A stretch of DNA of 64,000 nucleotides from NCBI GenBank assembly GCA_963727955.1, contig CAVSII010000006.1, positions 1-64,000 of the forward strand, read 5' to 3'. This document shows, one piece after another, positions 29,460-37,700 of the stretch. The number at the start of each line of letters is the position of its first letter. The stretch's first letter is position 1. Source of the DNA: Bog-756 sp963727955. Its GTDB lineage: Bacteria > Actinomycetota > Acidimicrobiia > Acidimicrobiales > RAAP-2. The notes under the pieces are model-generated. The model ran no database searches and was not told the DNA's origin. It saw only the letters and a program-made list of their open reading frames with translations. The position numbers were made by a program, and so were the translations under genes.

Positions 29460-29506
29460 GGCACGCTTCTACGGCTCATGTATTGCGTTTGATTTGGGCG
29501 CGTGCC
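29460..29506 (+). other. Stem in the leader of the pentapeptide gene
   Basis: GGCACGC (29460-29466) and GCGTGCC (29500-29506) are perfectly complementary around a 33-base loop, 57 bases before the ATG at 29563. It may fold in the untranslated leader; no regulatory class is recognised. Confidence 0.3.
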
Positions 29507-29562
29507 ATTCTCACGTTGCGGCGGGGCGAGGGCCCTGGGCTTTTGGCGAGAGGTGGATTCAG

Positions 29563-31113
29563 ATGCGGCGGAACGTTTTTTGTGTTGTCGTTTCTCTATT
29601 CCTGGGCGCGTTCGCGCTGATCGCAATTTCGAGTTCGGCTGGAGCAACTCCGGGGCCGAGGAAGCCGGGGAGGCCTACGAGTCTGGTCGTGACGCCGGTC
29701 CATACGGCCATCGTGGCCTCCTGGTCGGCTCCGAGCACCAATGGAGGCTCCACCATTACTGGGTATGAGGCATCGGTCACGCCCGGCCGTGAGACCTGCG
29801 TGGTTACCGGTACAACCTGTCTGGCAACGGGCCTCAAAAATGGCAAGAAATACACACTGAAGGTTCGGGCCATCAACGCTGTCGGTGCGGGAAGGGTTGC
29901 GCATGCGAAGCATGTCATCCCCACGACGACTCCGGACTGTGCGTACGTAGGGCCCTACGCCAACCTTGAGGGTTGCAACTTGAGCTACGCCAACGAGTCC
30001 GGCGTCAACCTGACCGAAGCCGACCTCAATGGTGCCGACCTCGAGGGCACTTATCTGGGTGACGCCGACCTGACCGACGCCGACTTCAGTGGAGCCGGAA
30101 CCAACGTGATGGGCGTTAACTTCTACGGGGCGGACATCCAGGGAGCCGAATTCTCGAGCAACGATTTCACCGGCATCAAATCGGGTGGGATCACGCTTTA
30201 TGCTGGCGCGCGTCTCCCCACCGGGTGGGCCGTGGGCGACGGGTACCTGATGGGCCCTGGCGTCAACCTCAGTTACATCGACTTGTCCAACGTGGTCTTC
30301 CCGGCGGCCGACCTGACCAACGCCGACTTCCAGGGTGACAACCTGTCCAACGACGACCTGACGGCGGTCACCAGCTTCGATGGGACCAACCTGCAGAACG
30401 TCGATTTCTACGGGGCGGACATCCAGGGAGTCGACTTCTCGACCAACGACTTCACCGGCATCACATCGGGTGGGGTCACCGGTACGCCGGCCGCTCTGCC
30501 CACCGGCTGGAACGTAGGCGACGGGTACCTGATGGGCCCCGGGGTCAACCTCAGTTACATCGACCTGTCCAACGTGGTCTTCCCGGCGGCCGACCTGACC
30601 AACGCCGACTTCCAGGGTGACAACCTGTCCAACGACGACCTGACGGCGGTCACCAGCTTCGATGGGACCAACCTGCAGAACGTCGATTTCTACGGGGCGG
30701 ACATCCAGGGAGTCGACTTCTCGACCAACGACTTCACCGGCATCACATCGGGTGGGGTCACCGGTACGCCGGCCGCTCTGCCCACCGGCTGGAACGTAGG
30801 CGACGGGTACCTGATGGGCCCGGGGGTCAACCTCAGTTACATCGACCTGTCCAACGTGGTCTTCCCAGCGGCCGACCTGACCAACGCCGACTTCCAGGGT
30901 GACAACCTGTCCGGTACCACCCTTACATCAGCCACCACCTTCAGCGGAACCAACTTCGACAATGTCGACTTCTCCGGGGCCGACCTGGCGGGGGCGGACT
31001 TGTCGAGCGCCGATCTGGCATCGGTGACGTGGTCGAACACGACGTGCCCCGACACATCCAATAGCGACACCAACGGCAGCAGCCCCCCCACCTGCATCGG
31101 ATACGGGATCTGA
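29563..31113 (+). CDS. Secreted FN3 and pentapeptide-repeat protein with tandem modules
   Basis: A 516-residue exported protein. Residues 1-28 form a classic signal peptide (CVVVSLFLGAFALIAISSSA, then GATP). Residues 34-125 are a fibronectin type III domain (RPTSLVVTPVHTAIVASWSA, STITGYEASV). The rest is built from pentapeptide repeats of the A(D/N)LXX type, such as ADLNGADLEGTYLGDADLTD, forming a right-handed quadrilateral beta-helix. A 94-residue block containing GPGVNLSYIDLSNVVFPAAD recurs three times at an exact 282-base period. Pentapeptide proteins have varied roles (DNA mimicry, protein binding); secretion argues for a surface or cell-envelope role. The ATG at 29563 has GAGAGG upstream. 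Convergent with the DinB-family gene. Confidence 0.85.
   Translation: MRRNVFCVVVSLFLGAFALIAISSSAGATPGPRKPGRPTSLVVTPVHTAIVASWSAPSTNGGSTITGYEASVTPGRETCVVTGTTCLATGLKNGKKYTLKVRAINAVGAGRVAHAKHVIPTTTPDCAYVGPYANLEGCNLSYANESGVNLTEADLNGADLEGTYLGDADLTDADFSGAGTNVMGVNFYGADIQGAEFSSNDFTGIKSGGITLYAGARLPTGWAVGDGYLMGPGVNLSYIDLSNVVFPAADLTNADFQGDNLSNDDLTAVTSFDGTNLQNVDFYGADIQGVDFSTNDFTGITSGGVTGTPAALPTGWNVGDGYLMGPGVNLSYIDLSNVVFPAADLTNADFQGDNLSNDDLTAVTSFDGTNLQNVDFYGADIQGVDFSTNDFTGITSGGVTGTPAALPTGWNVGDGYLMGPGVNLSYIDLSNVVFPAADLTNADFQGDNLSGTTLTSATTFSGTNFDNVDFSGADLAGADLSSADLASVTWSNTTCPDTSNSDTNGSSPPTCIGYGI
30241..30910 (+). repeat. 282-bp tandem repeat in the pentapeptide gene
   Basis: GGGTACCTGATGGGCCC starts at 30241, again near 30523 and near 30805, exactly 282 bases apart (94 codons). 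The first two full units are nearly identical at the DNA level, including synonymous positions; the third diverges from about 30910. This points to recent duplication or recombination, and the copy number may vary between strains. Confidence 0.9.
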
Positions 31114-31303
31114 TCCCTGCGTGCCGGGTCCGGCGGGGTTGTCACCACGTCTGTGAGTGGGGTAGGTGACACCCCGATGGACCGGCAGGAGACGCAGCAC
31201 CTACTGCGTGGGAGAGAAGAAGGGGATCATGACCGGTGCCATCACCGATGACGGCACGACGTTCGTCCTGACCCAGGTGTTCAGACCGGGCCGTCCTCAC
31301 CGC

Positions 31304-31819
31304 TCAGTCGCCGGCGAAGGGCAGCGACCGGTCGATGTCCCAGCGGTGGTGGAAGGCGTCGTGGGCGTTGGCCAGGACCACGTCGGCTAGTGACAGCTCA
31401 CCTCGTTCGGGGTGGATGAGGACCACGCCGGTGCGGGTGGTGCGCCCGATGGCGTGTTGCCAGCCGGCCACCGAGCGGGTGAGCGACCACTGGGCCGCCT
31501 GCAGGGGGATGGTGGCGTAGCCCCGGGCCCGGGCCAGTTCGTTCTCGTCGTAGCCGCCCACCCGGCGGGGGGCGCCGGCGGCGATGCCGGCCAGGCGTTC
31601 CGACCAGATGCGCAGGTTGTCACCCACGTGGCACACGTAGGCGGTCACCGACCACTCCAGTTGGGGATGTTGCTCGGTGCCGGTGGCGTCGTCGAGGAGG
31701 TGGGCGTAGTTGCTCGGCACCCGGGCCACGTAGGCGGTGGCCGGGCCCACACCCATGGTCCACTCGAACTGGCACTGGCGGCAGGGATCGCCGTAGGTCG
31801 CAGCACCCCAGTTGCTCAC
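31304..31819 (-). CDS. DinB-family (maleylpyruvate isomerase-like) protein
   Basis: A 171-residue helical protein of the DinB/YfiT superfamily. It shows a conserved N-terminal helix with metal-ligand histidine in YVCHVGDNLRIWSERL, and the second ligand pair in NAHDAFHHRWDIDRSL near the C-terminus. Members are often metal-dependent thiol transferases in actinobacteria (mycothiol or bacillithiol), but the substrate is unclear. An early CRQCQFEW segment may also bind metal. On the minus strand CACAAT (31831 to 31826) lies six bases before the GTG at 31819, the chosen leaderless start; a GTG one codon earlier is possible. Confidence 0.75.
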   Translation of the reverse strand: MSNWGAATYGDPCRQCQFEWTMGVGPATAYVARVPSNYAHLLDDATGTEQHPQLEWSVTAYVCHVGDNLRIWSERLAGIAAGAPRRVGGYDENELARARGYATIPLQAAQWSLTRSVAGWQHAIGRTTRTGVVLIHPERGELSLADVVLANAHDAFHHRWDIDRSLPFAGD

Positions 31820-31894
31820 CACCTGATTGTGCCATCCTGAGGATGGCCACGCGCCGGCGCTGTACGGGGGGCGTCCCTGGCCCGAGGAGGATGG

Positions 31895-32731
31895 ATGGGT
31901 AAAGAGCGGGCCTTGGTGCTCGGCGGTGGGGGACTGGCCGGCATCGCCTGGCACACCGGGATGGCCTACGGATTGGCCGAGGCCGGCGTGGATGTGACAT
32001 CGGCCGACTTTCTGGTGGGGACGTCGGCCGGATCGACAGTGGCCGCCCAGTTGGGGAGCGGCCGTGGGGTGGGCGACTGGTACCGCCGCCAGGTCGAGCT
32101 CGACCTGCAGACCGAGGAGCTCCGTCCCCAGGGGATGTCGATCGAACGTCTGTGGGAGCTCATGATCCAGCTGGCCGAGGAATTCCCCGACCCGAGCGAT
32201 AGGCGTCGTCAGGCGGGGAAGCTGGCCCTCGGGGCCGACACGCCGTCCGAGCCGGCCCGCCGTGCTCTGGTGGCCGGCCGGTTGGCCGGGCTGGGGTGGC
32301 CCGAGCGCCCGGTGGCCATCGTGGCCGTCGATGCCACGACCGGCGAGCGCCGGGTCTTCGACGCCCACAGCGGGGTCGACCTGGTCGACGCCGTGGCCGC
32401 CAGCAGCGCCGTACCCGGCGTGTGGCCTCCGGTGACCATCGGGGACACCCGCTATGTCGATGGTGGGATCTACTCGTCGTGCAACGCCGACCTGGCTGCC
32501 GGCTACCAGCGGGTGCTGGTGCTGGCCCCCATAGCCGACGGCGAGATCGATGGGCAGATGGACCAGGTGCGGGCCACAGGCCTCATCGAGCTGCTCACCC
32601 CCGACGCCGAGGCGCTGGCCGCCTTCGGGACCGATCCCCTCGATCCGGCGGTGCGGGCCCCGGCCGCCCGAGCCGGCTATGCCCAGGGCCGCCGATCGGC
32701 CCCGACCGTGACCCGCCTCTGGGTCACCTGA
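31895..32731 (+). CDS. Patatin-like phospholipase/lipase
   Basis: Patatin-family serine acyl hydrolase, 278 residues. The oxyanion hole is LVLGGGGLAGIAWHTG at the N-terminus, the nucleophile elbow is LVGTSAGSTVAA (Ser near residue 46), and the catalytic aspartate is in YVDGGIYSSCNADLA (DGG motif near residue 190). It hydrolyses ester bonds of lipids; no signal peptide is present, so it is probably cytoplasmic or membrane-associated. AGGAGG lies a few bases before the ATG. It is divergent from the DinB-family gene with a 75-base gap and monocistronic. Confidence 0.9.
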   Translation: MGKERALVLGGGGLAGIAWHTGMAYGLAEAGVDVTSADFLVGTSAGSTVAAQLGSGRGVGDWYRRQVELDLQTEELRPQGMSIERLWELMIQLAEEFPDPSDRRRQAGKLALGADTPSEPARRALVAGRLAGLGWPERPVAIVAVDATTGERRVFDAHSGVDLVDAVAASSAVPGVWPPVTIGDTRYVDGGIYSSCNADLAAGYQRVLVLAPIADGEIDGQMDQVRATGLIELLTPDAEALAAFGTDPLDPAVRAPAARAGYAQGRRSAPTVTRLWVT

Positions 32732-32769
32732 ACGGCAGGTGGGGTGGCCAATCGTTGCGGGCCTCCGCC

Positions 32770-33786
32770 TCAGCCGTTGCTGTGCAATGAGGGGCCGTTG
32801 GCCGTGCCGTTCGCCGTGGTCGGGGAGAGATGGGGACCGTTGACGGCCGCACCTCCGCCGGACCCACCGAAGCAGGTCGCCGAGGGCGGGGCCGTGGCTG
32901 GGACGGCCGTGCATGGCCCGCCCGGCGACTGCCCGGATGGCCCGCCGGGCGGGGGAGTGTCCGGGTGCAGGTCGAGGGGCTGGGTGGTCACCCCGCCGGC
33001 CGTGGTCACCCGGGCCGAACTGGTGGTCTGGCCGCCGGGCCACCAGGCGATGAACAAACCGTTGGCCGTGGTGGCCTGCACGGCCTGGCCGTCGCTGCGC
33101 AGCAGCGTCACCCCGGTGACCCCCGTCGCCACTTGGCCTTCGACCACGGTGTAGGGACCCTGGCTGTCGGAGTCGAAGTGGGCCACCGACATATGCTCGA
33201 TGCCCCCGGTGCCCGACCCGCCGAAGGTGATCGAACCGCCGAAGGTGATCGAACCGCCGGCCTGTCCCCTCCCCGGCCCGCCGGCGGCGGCCGACATCGA
33301 CGATGCACCTCCTTCGGTCCTCCCTCCGTCGGTGAAGCTTTGGGAGACGATGATGATGGACGGCCCGGTCAGGCAGGTGGCGTCGGCGACGCTGCTCTGG
33401 AAGAGGGACAGGGTGAACGGCCCCCGTACGTCGGTGGCCACCTCGTCCCATCCGCTCACTGCGGCCGTGCCTCTGATGGCCGGGCCGCTGGCCAGCTGCC
33501 CCCGGCAGGTGGCGTCGGCCGAGGACATCTGAGCGGTGGTGGCCGGCGTCGGCCGGGGAAGCCAGCCGGCGAAGGCGGGCTGGGCACCGGTCAGGGTGAC
33601 CACCGACACCACGACGCCGGTGGCGGCGGCTACACCGGCCACCGATCCGGCCATCATGCCGGGGGAGAAGCGTCCTGTCCGTGGGTGGTAGTCGATGGCA
33701 CCCAGGCGTAGCTCGGCGTCGGCCGGCAGGCCCGAGGCATGGGCGGCCAGCGCATCTCGCAGGTCAGATTCGAGTTGGTCGGTCAT
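32770..33786 (-). CDS. Membrane partner of the ECF sigma factor, unknown family
   Basis: A 338-residue protein encoded directly after, and overlapping by 23 bases, the sigma factor gene. A short cytoplasmic N-terminus (MTDQLESDLRDALAAHASGL) precedes one membrane helix near residues 45-68 (AGSVAGVAAATGVVVSVVTL); the outer part has paired Cys residues (ADATCRGQL, ADATCLTGP), a Gly-rich stretch with duplicated GGSITF, and a Pro/Gly/Thr-rich end. The position and topology fit an anti-sigma or sensor role, but there is no zinc-binding HxxxCxxC motif, so the regulatory function is only inferred. An exact 18-base duplication at 33223-33258 encodes the repeated GGSITF. Confidence 0.6.
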   Translation of the reverse strand: MTDQLESDLRDALAAHASGLPADAELRLGAIDYHPRTGRFSPGMMAGSVAGVAAATGVVVSVVTLTGAQPAFAGWLPRPTPATTAQMSSADATCRGQLASGPAIRGTAAVSGWDEVATDVRGPFTLSLFQSSVADATCLTGPSIIIVSQSFTDGGRTEGGASSMSAAAGGPGRGQAGGSITFGGSITFGGSGTGGIEHMSVAHFDSDSQGPYTVVEGQVATGVTGVTLLRSDGQAVQATTANGLFIAWWPGGQTTSSARVTTAGGVTTQPLDLHPDTPPPGGPSGQSPGGPCTAVPATAPPSATCFGGSGGGAAVNGPHLSPTTANGTANGPSLHSNG

Positions 33787-34375
33787 CGTCGTTGGCTCCC
33801 TTGGGTTCGGTGATGTGGGCTGATGTGACGTGGGGTGATCGGAGGAGATCGTCCCCGGTGAGGACGGGCACGAGGACATGGTGCAGTCGGTCGAGGGCGC
33901 GGGAGGTGGTGCTCTTGACCGTCCCCACCGAGCAGTCCATGGCCTCGGCCACCTGCGCTTCGGTCAGGTCGTCGAAGTAACGGAGGACCAGGGTGGCCCG
34001 CTGGCGCGGCGCCAGGGTGCCCAGCGCCTCGATGAGCACCGAGTTGGTCTCCACCGCCCCCAGGGCGCGGGCCGTCGACTCGTCGTGACGACTGTCCATC
34101 ACCAAGCCGTGGCCCGGGTCCAACTCGGAACGGTGGCGCCCCCGCTTTTGGGCGCCGTCGAGGGCCAGGTTGACCAGGATCTTGCGGGCGTAGGCCACTG
34201 GATACTCCATCGAGCGGACCCGCGGCCAGCGGCGTGCCACTTTGAACAGGCACTCCTGGACGAGGTCCTCGGCCGAGGCGAGGTCGCCCACCACCAGGTA
34301 GCCGGTCCGCAGCAAGTCGCCGGCCGTGCCCGCAACGAAGTGCTCGAACTCGTCGTGGGTGTCGTGGCCTTTCAC
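33764..34375 (-). CDS. SigE-family ECF RNA polymerase sigma factor
   Basis: A 203-residue extracytoplasmic-function sigma factor of the SigE (TIGR02983-like) family. Region 2 spans about residues 8-75 with FVAGTAGDLLRTGYLVVGDL and SAEDLVQECLFKVARRW; region 4 spans about 115-170 with LGTLAPRQRATLVLRYFDDL and TEAQVAEAMDCSVGTVKSTT. It would direct polymerase to a small regulon, probably responding to a surface signal through the overlapping membrane partner. GTG start at 34375; an upstream in-frame start cannot be ruled out. A candidate autoregulatory promoter lies just upstream. Confidence 0.9.
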   Translation of the reverse strand: MKGHDTHDEFEHFVAGTAGDLLRTGYLVVGDLASAEDLVQECLFKVARRWPRVRSMEYPVAYARKILVNLALDGAQKRGRHRSELDPGHGLVMDSRHDESTARALGAVETNSVLIEALGTLAPRQRATLVLRYFDDLTEAQVAEAMDCSVGTVKSTTSRALDRLHHVLVPVLTGDDLLRSPHVTSAHITEPKGANDDDRPTRI

Positions 34376-34410
34376 GGCTGTGGCCGGCGGTCAGAGGTGC
34401 CCATCACTCT

Positions 34411-34442
34411 ATAAACCCCGTCGGACCCGAAAAGGTTGCCGG
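34411..34442 (-). promoter_or_regulatory. Candidate ECF-type promoter of the sigma gene
   Basis: On the minus strand GGCAACC (34442 to 34436) and GTTTATAG (34418 to 34411) are separated by 17 bases. The AAC-containing -35 is typical of ECF promoters, which often drive their own sigma gene. The sigma start is about 36 bases downstream. Confidence 0.45.
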
Positions 34443-34495
34443 GCCACCAGATAATCCTTCCGAGACGAACCCCTTCGGTTCGGCCTCGGCGTCGT

Positions 34496-35437
34496 CTACC
34501 CCGACGACTTGGCTGGGACCGACGCATCCGGCTGGTCACCCACCGCATCGTCAATGCCCATGGGGGCACCGCTCCGCCAGGGTCGCACGTAGAACAGCCA
34601 GATGACGGCGGCGCCCAGCAGGGTCGCGCACAGGACCCAGCCGAGGGCGGTGGTGCCCAGCCCCACGTACTTGAGGCCGGAGGCGAAGATTACGAAGGTG
34701 ATCGCCGGCCGTATGTACCGGTCGGGTGCTCTCGACGAGATGAACGAACCCACGATGACGGCGGGGATGCTCCCGATGATGATCGATGTGGTCACCGAAA
34801 ACTCGACATGGCCGAAGGCCAGGGCACCGAGGGCAGCGGCCACGGTCAGTGGAACCGCTTGGGTGAGGTCTGTACCGACCAGCTGATTGGCTCCCAGCAT
34901 GGGGTAGAGGAACAGCAACATCACGATCATCAAGGATCCAGATCCGACCGATGTCATACCGACGATGAGGCCGCCCACCATGCCAACGAGCACAGTGGGT
35001 ACCGGCCGGACCACAACCTCGTGCACGATCGCCTTGCGTTCCCGGCTGCCCCGACGATCGAGGAGGTAGCGGATGACCATGGCCGCCGCTCCGACCAGAA
35101 GGGCGGCGCCTAACGCCTTTTCGATGTTGGTCTGCGACGTTTTGGCGTGACCCAGCAGGTGGAGAAGGTAGGCGCCGAGGAAGGCCATCGGCACCGATCC
35201 GGCCACCATCCACCCCACCAGACTGAAGTTGACGGTCTTCTTGGCCATGTGGACGGCAGCCCCGAAAGGCCGCATGAAGACGGCGGCCACCAGGTCGCTG
35301 GAGATGGCCGTCGACGGCTTGACGCTGAACAGGAGGATGAGCATGGGCGTCATCAACGCCCCGCCGCCGGCACCTGTCAGACCGACCAGAAACCCGACCA
35401 CGGCACTTCCCAAGACGATGTACGGATCGATGCTCAC
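34496..35437 (-). CDS. TSUP (TauE/SafE) family transporter
   Basis: A 313-residue membrane protein of the sulfite exporter TauE/SafE family with eight or nine helices and the twofold motif of the family: GLTGAGGGALMTPMLILLFS near the N-terminus and GMTSVGSGSLMIVMLLFLYP in the second half. Members move sulfite, sulfonates, sulfoacetate or similar organosulfur anions; the substrate here is not known and no sulfur gene is nearby. GTG start at 35437 with a GGGGGG run seven bases upstream. Two direct TGTCGGTGAA repeats lie just upstream and may be a regulator site. Confidence 0.85.
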   Translation of the reverse strand: MSIDPYIVLGSAVVGFLVGLTGAGGGALMTPMLILLFSVKPSTAISSDLVAAVFMRPFGAAVHMAKKTVNFSLVGWMVAGSVPMAFLGAYLLHLLGHAKTSQTNIEKALGAALLVGAAAMVIRYLLDRRGSRERKAIVHEVVVRPVPTVLVGMVGGLIVGMTSVGSGSLMIVMLLFLYPMLGANQLVGTDLTQAVPLTVAAALGALAFGHVEFSVTTSIIIGSIPAVIVGSFISSRAPDRYIRPAITFVIFASGLKYVGLGTTALGWVLCATLLGAAVIWLFYVRPWRSGAPMGIDDAVGDQPDASVPAKSSG

Positions 35438-35452
35438 GAAGCCCCCCTGCCG

Positions 35453-35480
35453 TGTCGGTGAACTGGAAACTGTCGGTGAA
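35453..35480 (-). repeat. Direct repeat upstream of the TSUP transporter gene
   Basis: TGTCGGTGAA occurs at 35453-35462 and 35471-35480 (18-base period), between the TSUP start and a weak minus-strand promoter candidate (TTGGAC, 18 bases, TAACTT). Helical phasing of nearly two turns suits an activator or repressor dimer; the regulator is unknown. Confidence 0.4.
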
Positions 35481-35694
35481 ACCGAAACGCAGACTCAAGC
35501 CAAGTTACCCGGCAAAACCTGTTAAGTCCAAGGGTTTGGTGGGTTGACCGTCCTGGAGGCGGGTGATCAGCTCGTTGTTATCGGACCGCCCATCCACGAT
35601 CCCCGATGGGGAAGTTGGGCATCCGACGACGACGTGAGAGGCAGAGGCGTGGCGTCGGTGGCCCCGACGGCGAGGGCGCAGCCGTCTCAGAGGT

Positions 35695-36078
35695 TCAGTC
35701 GGCCAGATCGAAGGCGGTGGGGTGACGGGGTTGGTAGAGGCCGATGGTGCCGGCCCCCGGCACCTCGAGTCGGGTCATGATGCCGAAGCCCTGGTTCTCG
35801 ATGGGCATGACGAACACGACGCCCTTGGCGGTGAGCTCGGCCACCGTGGCCTCGATGTCGTCGCACATGAAATAGAGCTCATGGTGGCCACTGGGGGCGC
35901 CCGAGCTCGGGTCCTCCGGGTTGCCGGCCGGGTGAATACCGAGCTCGGGCGGTGGCAGCTGGAAGATCAACCAACCTTCGTGGGCATCCACATACGGCAG
36001 GTCGAGTGTGTCGCGGAAGAAAGCCCGGGCCCGGTCGGCGTCCTCGGCGTAGATGATGGCGTGGGTGGAAGTGATCAC
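35695..36078 (-). CDS. VOC-family protein (glyoxalase/bleomycin resistance fold)
   Basis: A single-chain vicinal oxygen chelate protein of 127 residues with two beta-alpha-beta-beta-beta halves. The first begins MITSTHAIIYAEDADRARAF and the second HHELYFMCDDIEATVAELTA; a likely metal ligand histidine lies in THAIIY and a glutamate in TRLEVPGAG. The family covers lyases, dioxygenases and resistance proteins, so no reaction can be named. It is next to a second VOC gene in the same orientation, with a 51-base gap, so the two may share a transcript. Confidence 0.8.
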   Translation of the reverse strand: MITSTHAIIYAEDADRARAFFRDTLDLPYVDAHEGWLIFQLPPPELGIHPAGNPEDPSSGAPSGHHELYFMCDDIEATVAELTAKGVVFVMPIENQGFGIMTRLEVPGAGTIGLYQPRHPTAFDLAD

Positions 36079-36129
36079 GGTCGACCACCTGTCGTCTCCA
36101 ACGGATGGCGTTTCCGCTCGTGCCTCATC

Positions 36130-36501
36130 TCACTCAGGGCCATGGCACACCGCCTCCACGTTGTTGCCGTCGGGGTCGCGCACGAAGGCGCCGTAGTAGT
36201 CGGGGTGGTACTCGGGCCACAGCTGCGGCGGGTGCAGCACCTCGACCCCCATTTCCGATGCCGCCTCGGCGAAGGCCCGGACCGAGGCCCGATCGGCCGA
36301 GGTGAAGGCGATGTGGCTCTCGCGGAACCCTTCGCCGGTCGACAGCGGCCCGATCCAGAACTCGGGCCTGGGCGGCGTCCCGAAAGCGACCACCTCGCCC
36401 AGGTCGACCACCCGCTGGTAGCCGAGAGGCGACAGGGCGACATCGTAGAAGGCGGCGCTGGCCCAGGGATCGGCGCACTGGATGGAGAGGTGGTCGAGCA
36501 T
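36130..36501 (-). CDS. VOC-family protein
   Basis: A 123-residue VOC protein: MLDHLSIQCADPWASAAFYD opens the first half, ESHIAFTSADRASVRAFAEA opens the second, and GAFVRDPDGNNVEAVCHGPE near the end contains the conserved DPDGN turn and a metal-binding glutamate. The ATG at 36501 was chosen over one three codons upstream because a CAGGAT -10-like box ends seven bases before it on the minus strand. Substrate unknown. It probably leads a two-gene transcript with the VOC gene downstream. Confidence 0.8.
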   Translation of the reverse strand: MLDHLSIQCADPWASAAFYDVALSPLGYQRVVDLGEVVAFGTPPRPEFWIGPLSTGEGFRESHIAFTSADRASVRAFAEAASEMGVEVLHPPQLWPEYHPDYYGAFVRDPDGNNVEAVCHGPE

Positions 36502-36592
36502 GGTGGCCATCCTGCCAGACCCGGTCCTGTCCAGGTAGTGCCCCACCCGGGCTTCGGGCTGTTCGTCCGCCGGTGCGCGAAGCTGACGGGCT

Positions 36593-37672
36593 GTGACCGT
36601 CCCCGTCGATGTTCCCCTGCACCCTCTTCCCACCCGGGCCGAGGACGTGGACTGGCCCACCGACCACTGGCCGGTGGGCGACATCCCTGCCGGCGTCGAC
36701 CTCGGCAGCCTCATGGAAGAGGCGTTCGATCCCCACGGTCCGTTGCACGAGACCTTCGCCGTGGTGGTCGTCCACCGGGGCCGACTGGTCTTCGAGCGCG
36801 ACGGCGGTCTGCTGCCCCAGTGGGACAAGCCGGGCAAACCGGTGGGGCGGGAGACACCGCTGCTGTCGTGGTCGATGGCCAAGTCCATCCTCCACGCCGT
36901 GGTGGGCATGCTGGTCGACGAGGATCGGCTGGTGCTCGACGCCCCCGCCCCGGTGCCGGCCTGGGCGGCAGCCGACGACCCCCGCCACGCCATCACCCTG
37001 CAGAACCTGTTGGACATGCGCGACGGGCTGGCCTTCGAGGAGTCCTACGACGATCCCGAGGCCTCCGACGTGATGGCCATGCTGTTCGGCCGGGGCCAGT
37101 CCGACATGGCCGCCTTCGCCGCCGACCGCCCGCTGGCCGCCTCGCCCGGCACCCGTTTCAACTACTCGACCGGATCCAGCCTGATCGTGTCGGGCATCGT
37201 GGCCCGGCTCCTCGGACCGGGCCATCCCTACCGGGCTTTCCTCGACGCCCGGCTGTTCGGCCCGCTGGGCATGCGCTCGGCCACCGCCACCTTCGACCAA
37301 GCCGGCACCTGGGTGGCCGGCTCCTACGCCTACGCCACGGCCCGTGACTACGCCCGCTTCGGGCTGCTCTACCTGCGCGACGGCCTCTGGGAGGGGCGCC
37401 GCCTCCTGCCCGCCGGCTGGGTCGACCACGGACGCCGGCCCCGGTCGGTCGACCCCGACGGCGGCGACTACTACGGCGCACACTGGTGGACCCGCCCGGA
37501 TCCCCACGGCACCTTCTGGGCCGCCGGCCACGAGGGCCAGTACATCGACATCTGCCCGGATCTCGACCTGGTGCTGGTGCGCATGGGACGGACCGACGCC
37601 GACCACAGCGAAGACCTGAAGGGTTGGCGCACCAGGGTCATCGACACCTTCGCTCCCACCCCCACCGACTGA
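36593..37672 (+). CDS. Serine hydrolase of the beta-lactamase family
   Basis: A 359-residue class C-like serine hydrolase, close in layout to 6-aminohexanoate-dimer hydrolase/EstB-type esterases. Catalytic Ser94 and Lys97 are in SWSMAKSIL and the general-base Tyr191 is in FNYSTGSS; a C-terminal motif, AAGHEGQYIDICPDL, replaces the KTG box with HEG. No signal peptide, so it acts in the cytoplasm, probably as an esterase or amidase rather than a drug-resistance enzyme. GTG start without a clear ribosome site. It is divergent from the VOC genes and convergent with the CYP51 operon. Confidence 0.85.
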   Translation: MTVPVDVPLHPLPTRAEDVDWPTDHWPVGDIPAGVDLGSLMEEAFDPHGPLHETFAVVVVHRGRLVFERDGGLLPQWDKPGKPVGRETPLLSWSMAKSILHAVVGMLVDEDRLVLDAPAPVPAWAAADDPRHAITLQNLLDMRDGLAFEESYDDPEASDVMAMLFGRGQSDMAAFAADRPLAASPGTRFNYSTGSSLIVSGIVARLLGPGHPYRAFLDARLFGPLGMRSATATFDQAGTWVAGSYAYATARDYARFGLLYLRDGLWEGRRLLPAGWVDHGRRPRSVDPDGGDYYGAHWWTRPDPHGTFWAAGHEGQYIDICPDLDLVLVRMGRTDADHSEDLKGWRTRVIDTFAPTPTD

Positions 37673-37700
37673 CCGGGCGTCGGCCGGTCGGGGTCGCTTC

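Noticed and set aside
36593..37672. Beta-lactamase resistance gene
   Set aside because: It has SxxK and Tyr motifs of the family, but lacks a signal peptide and the KTG box, so an esterase or amidase is more likely.
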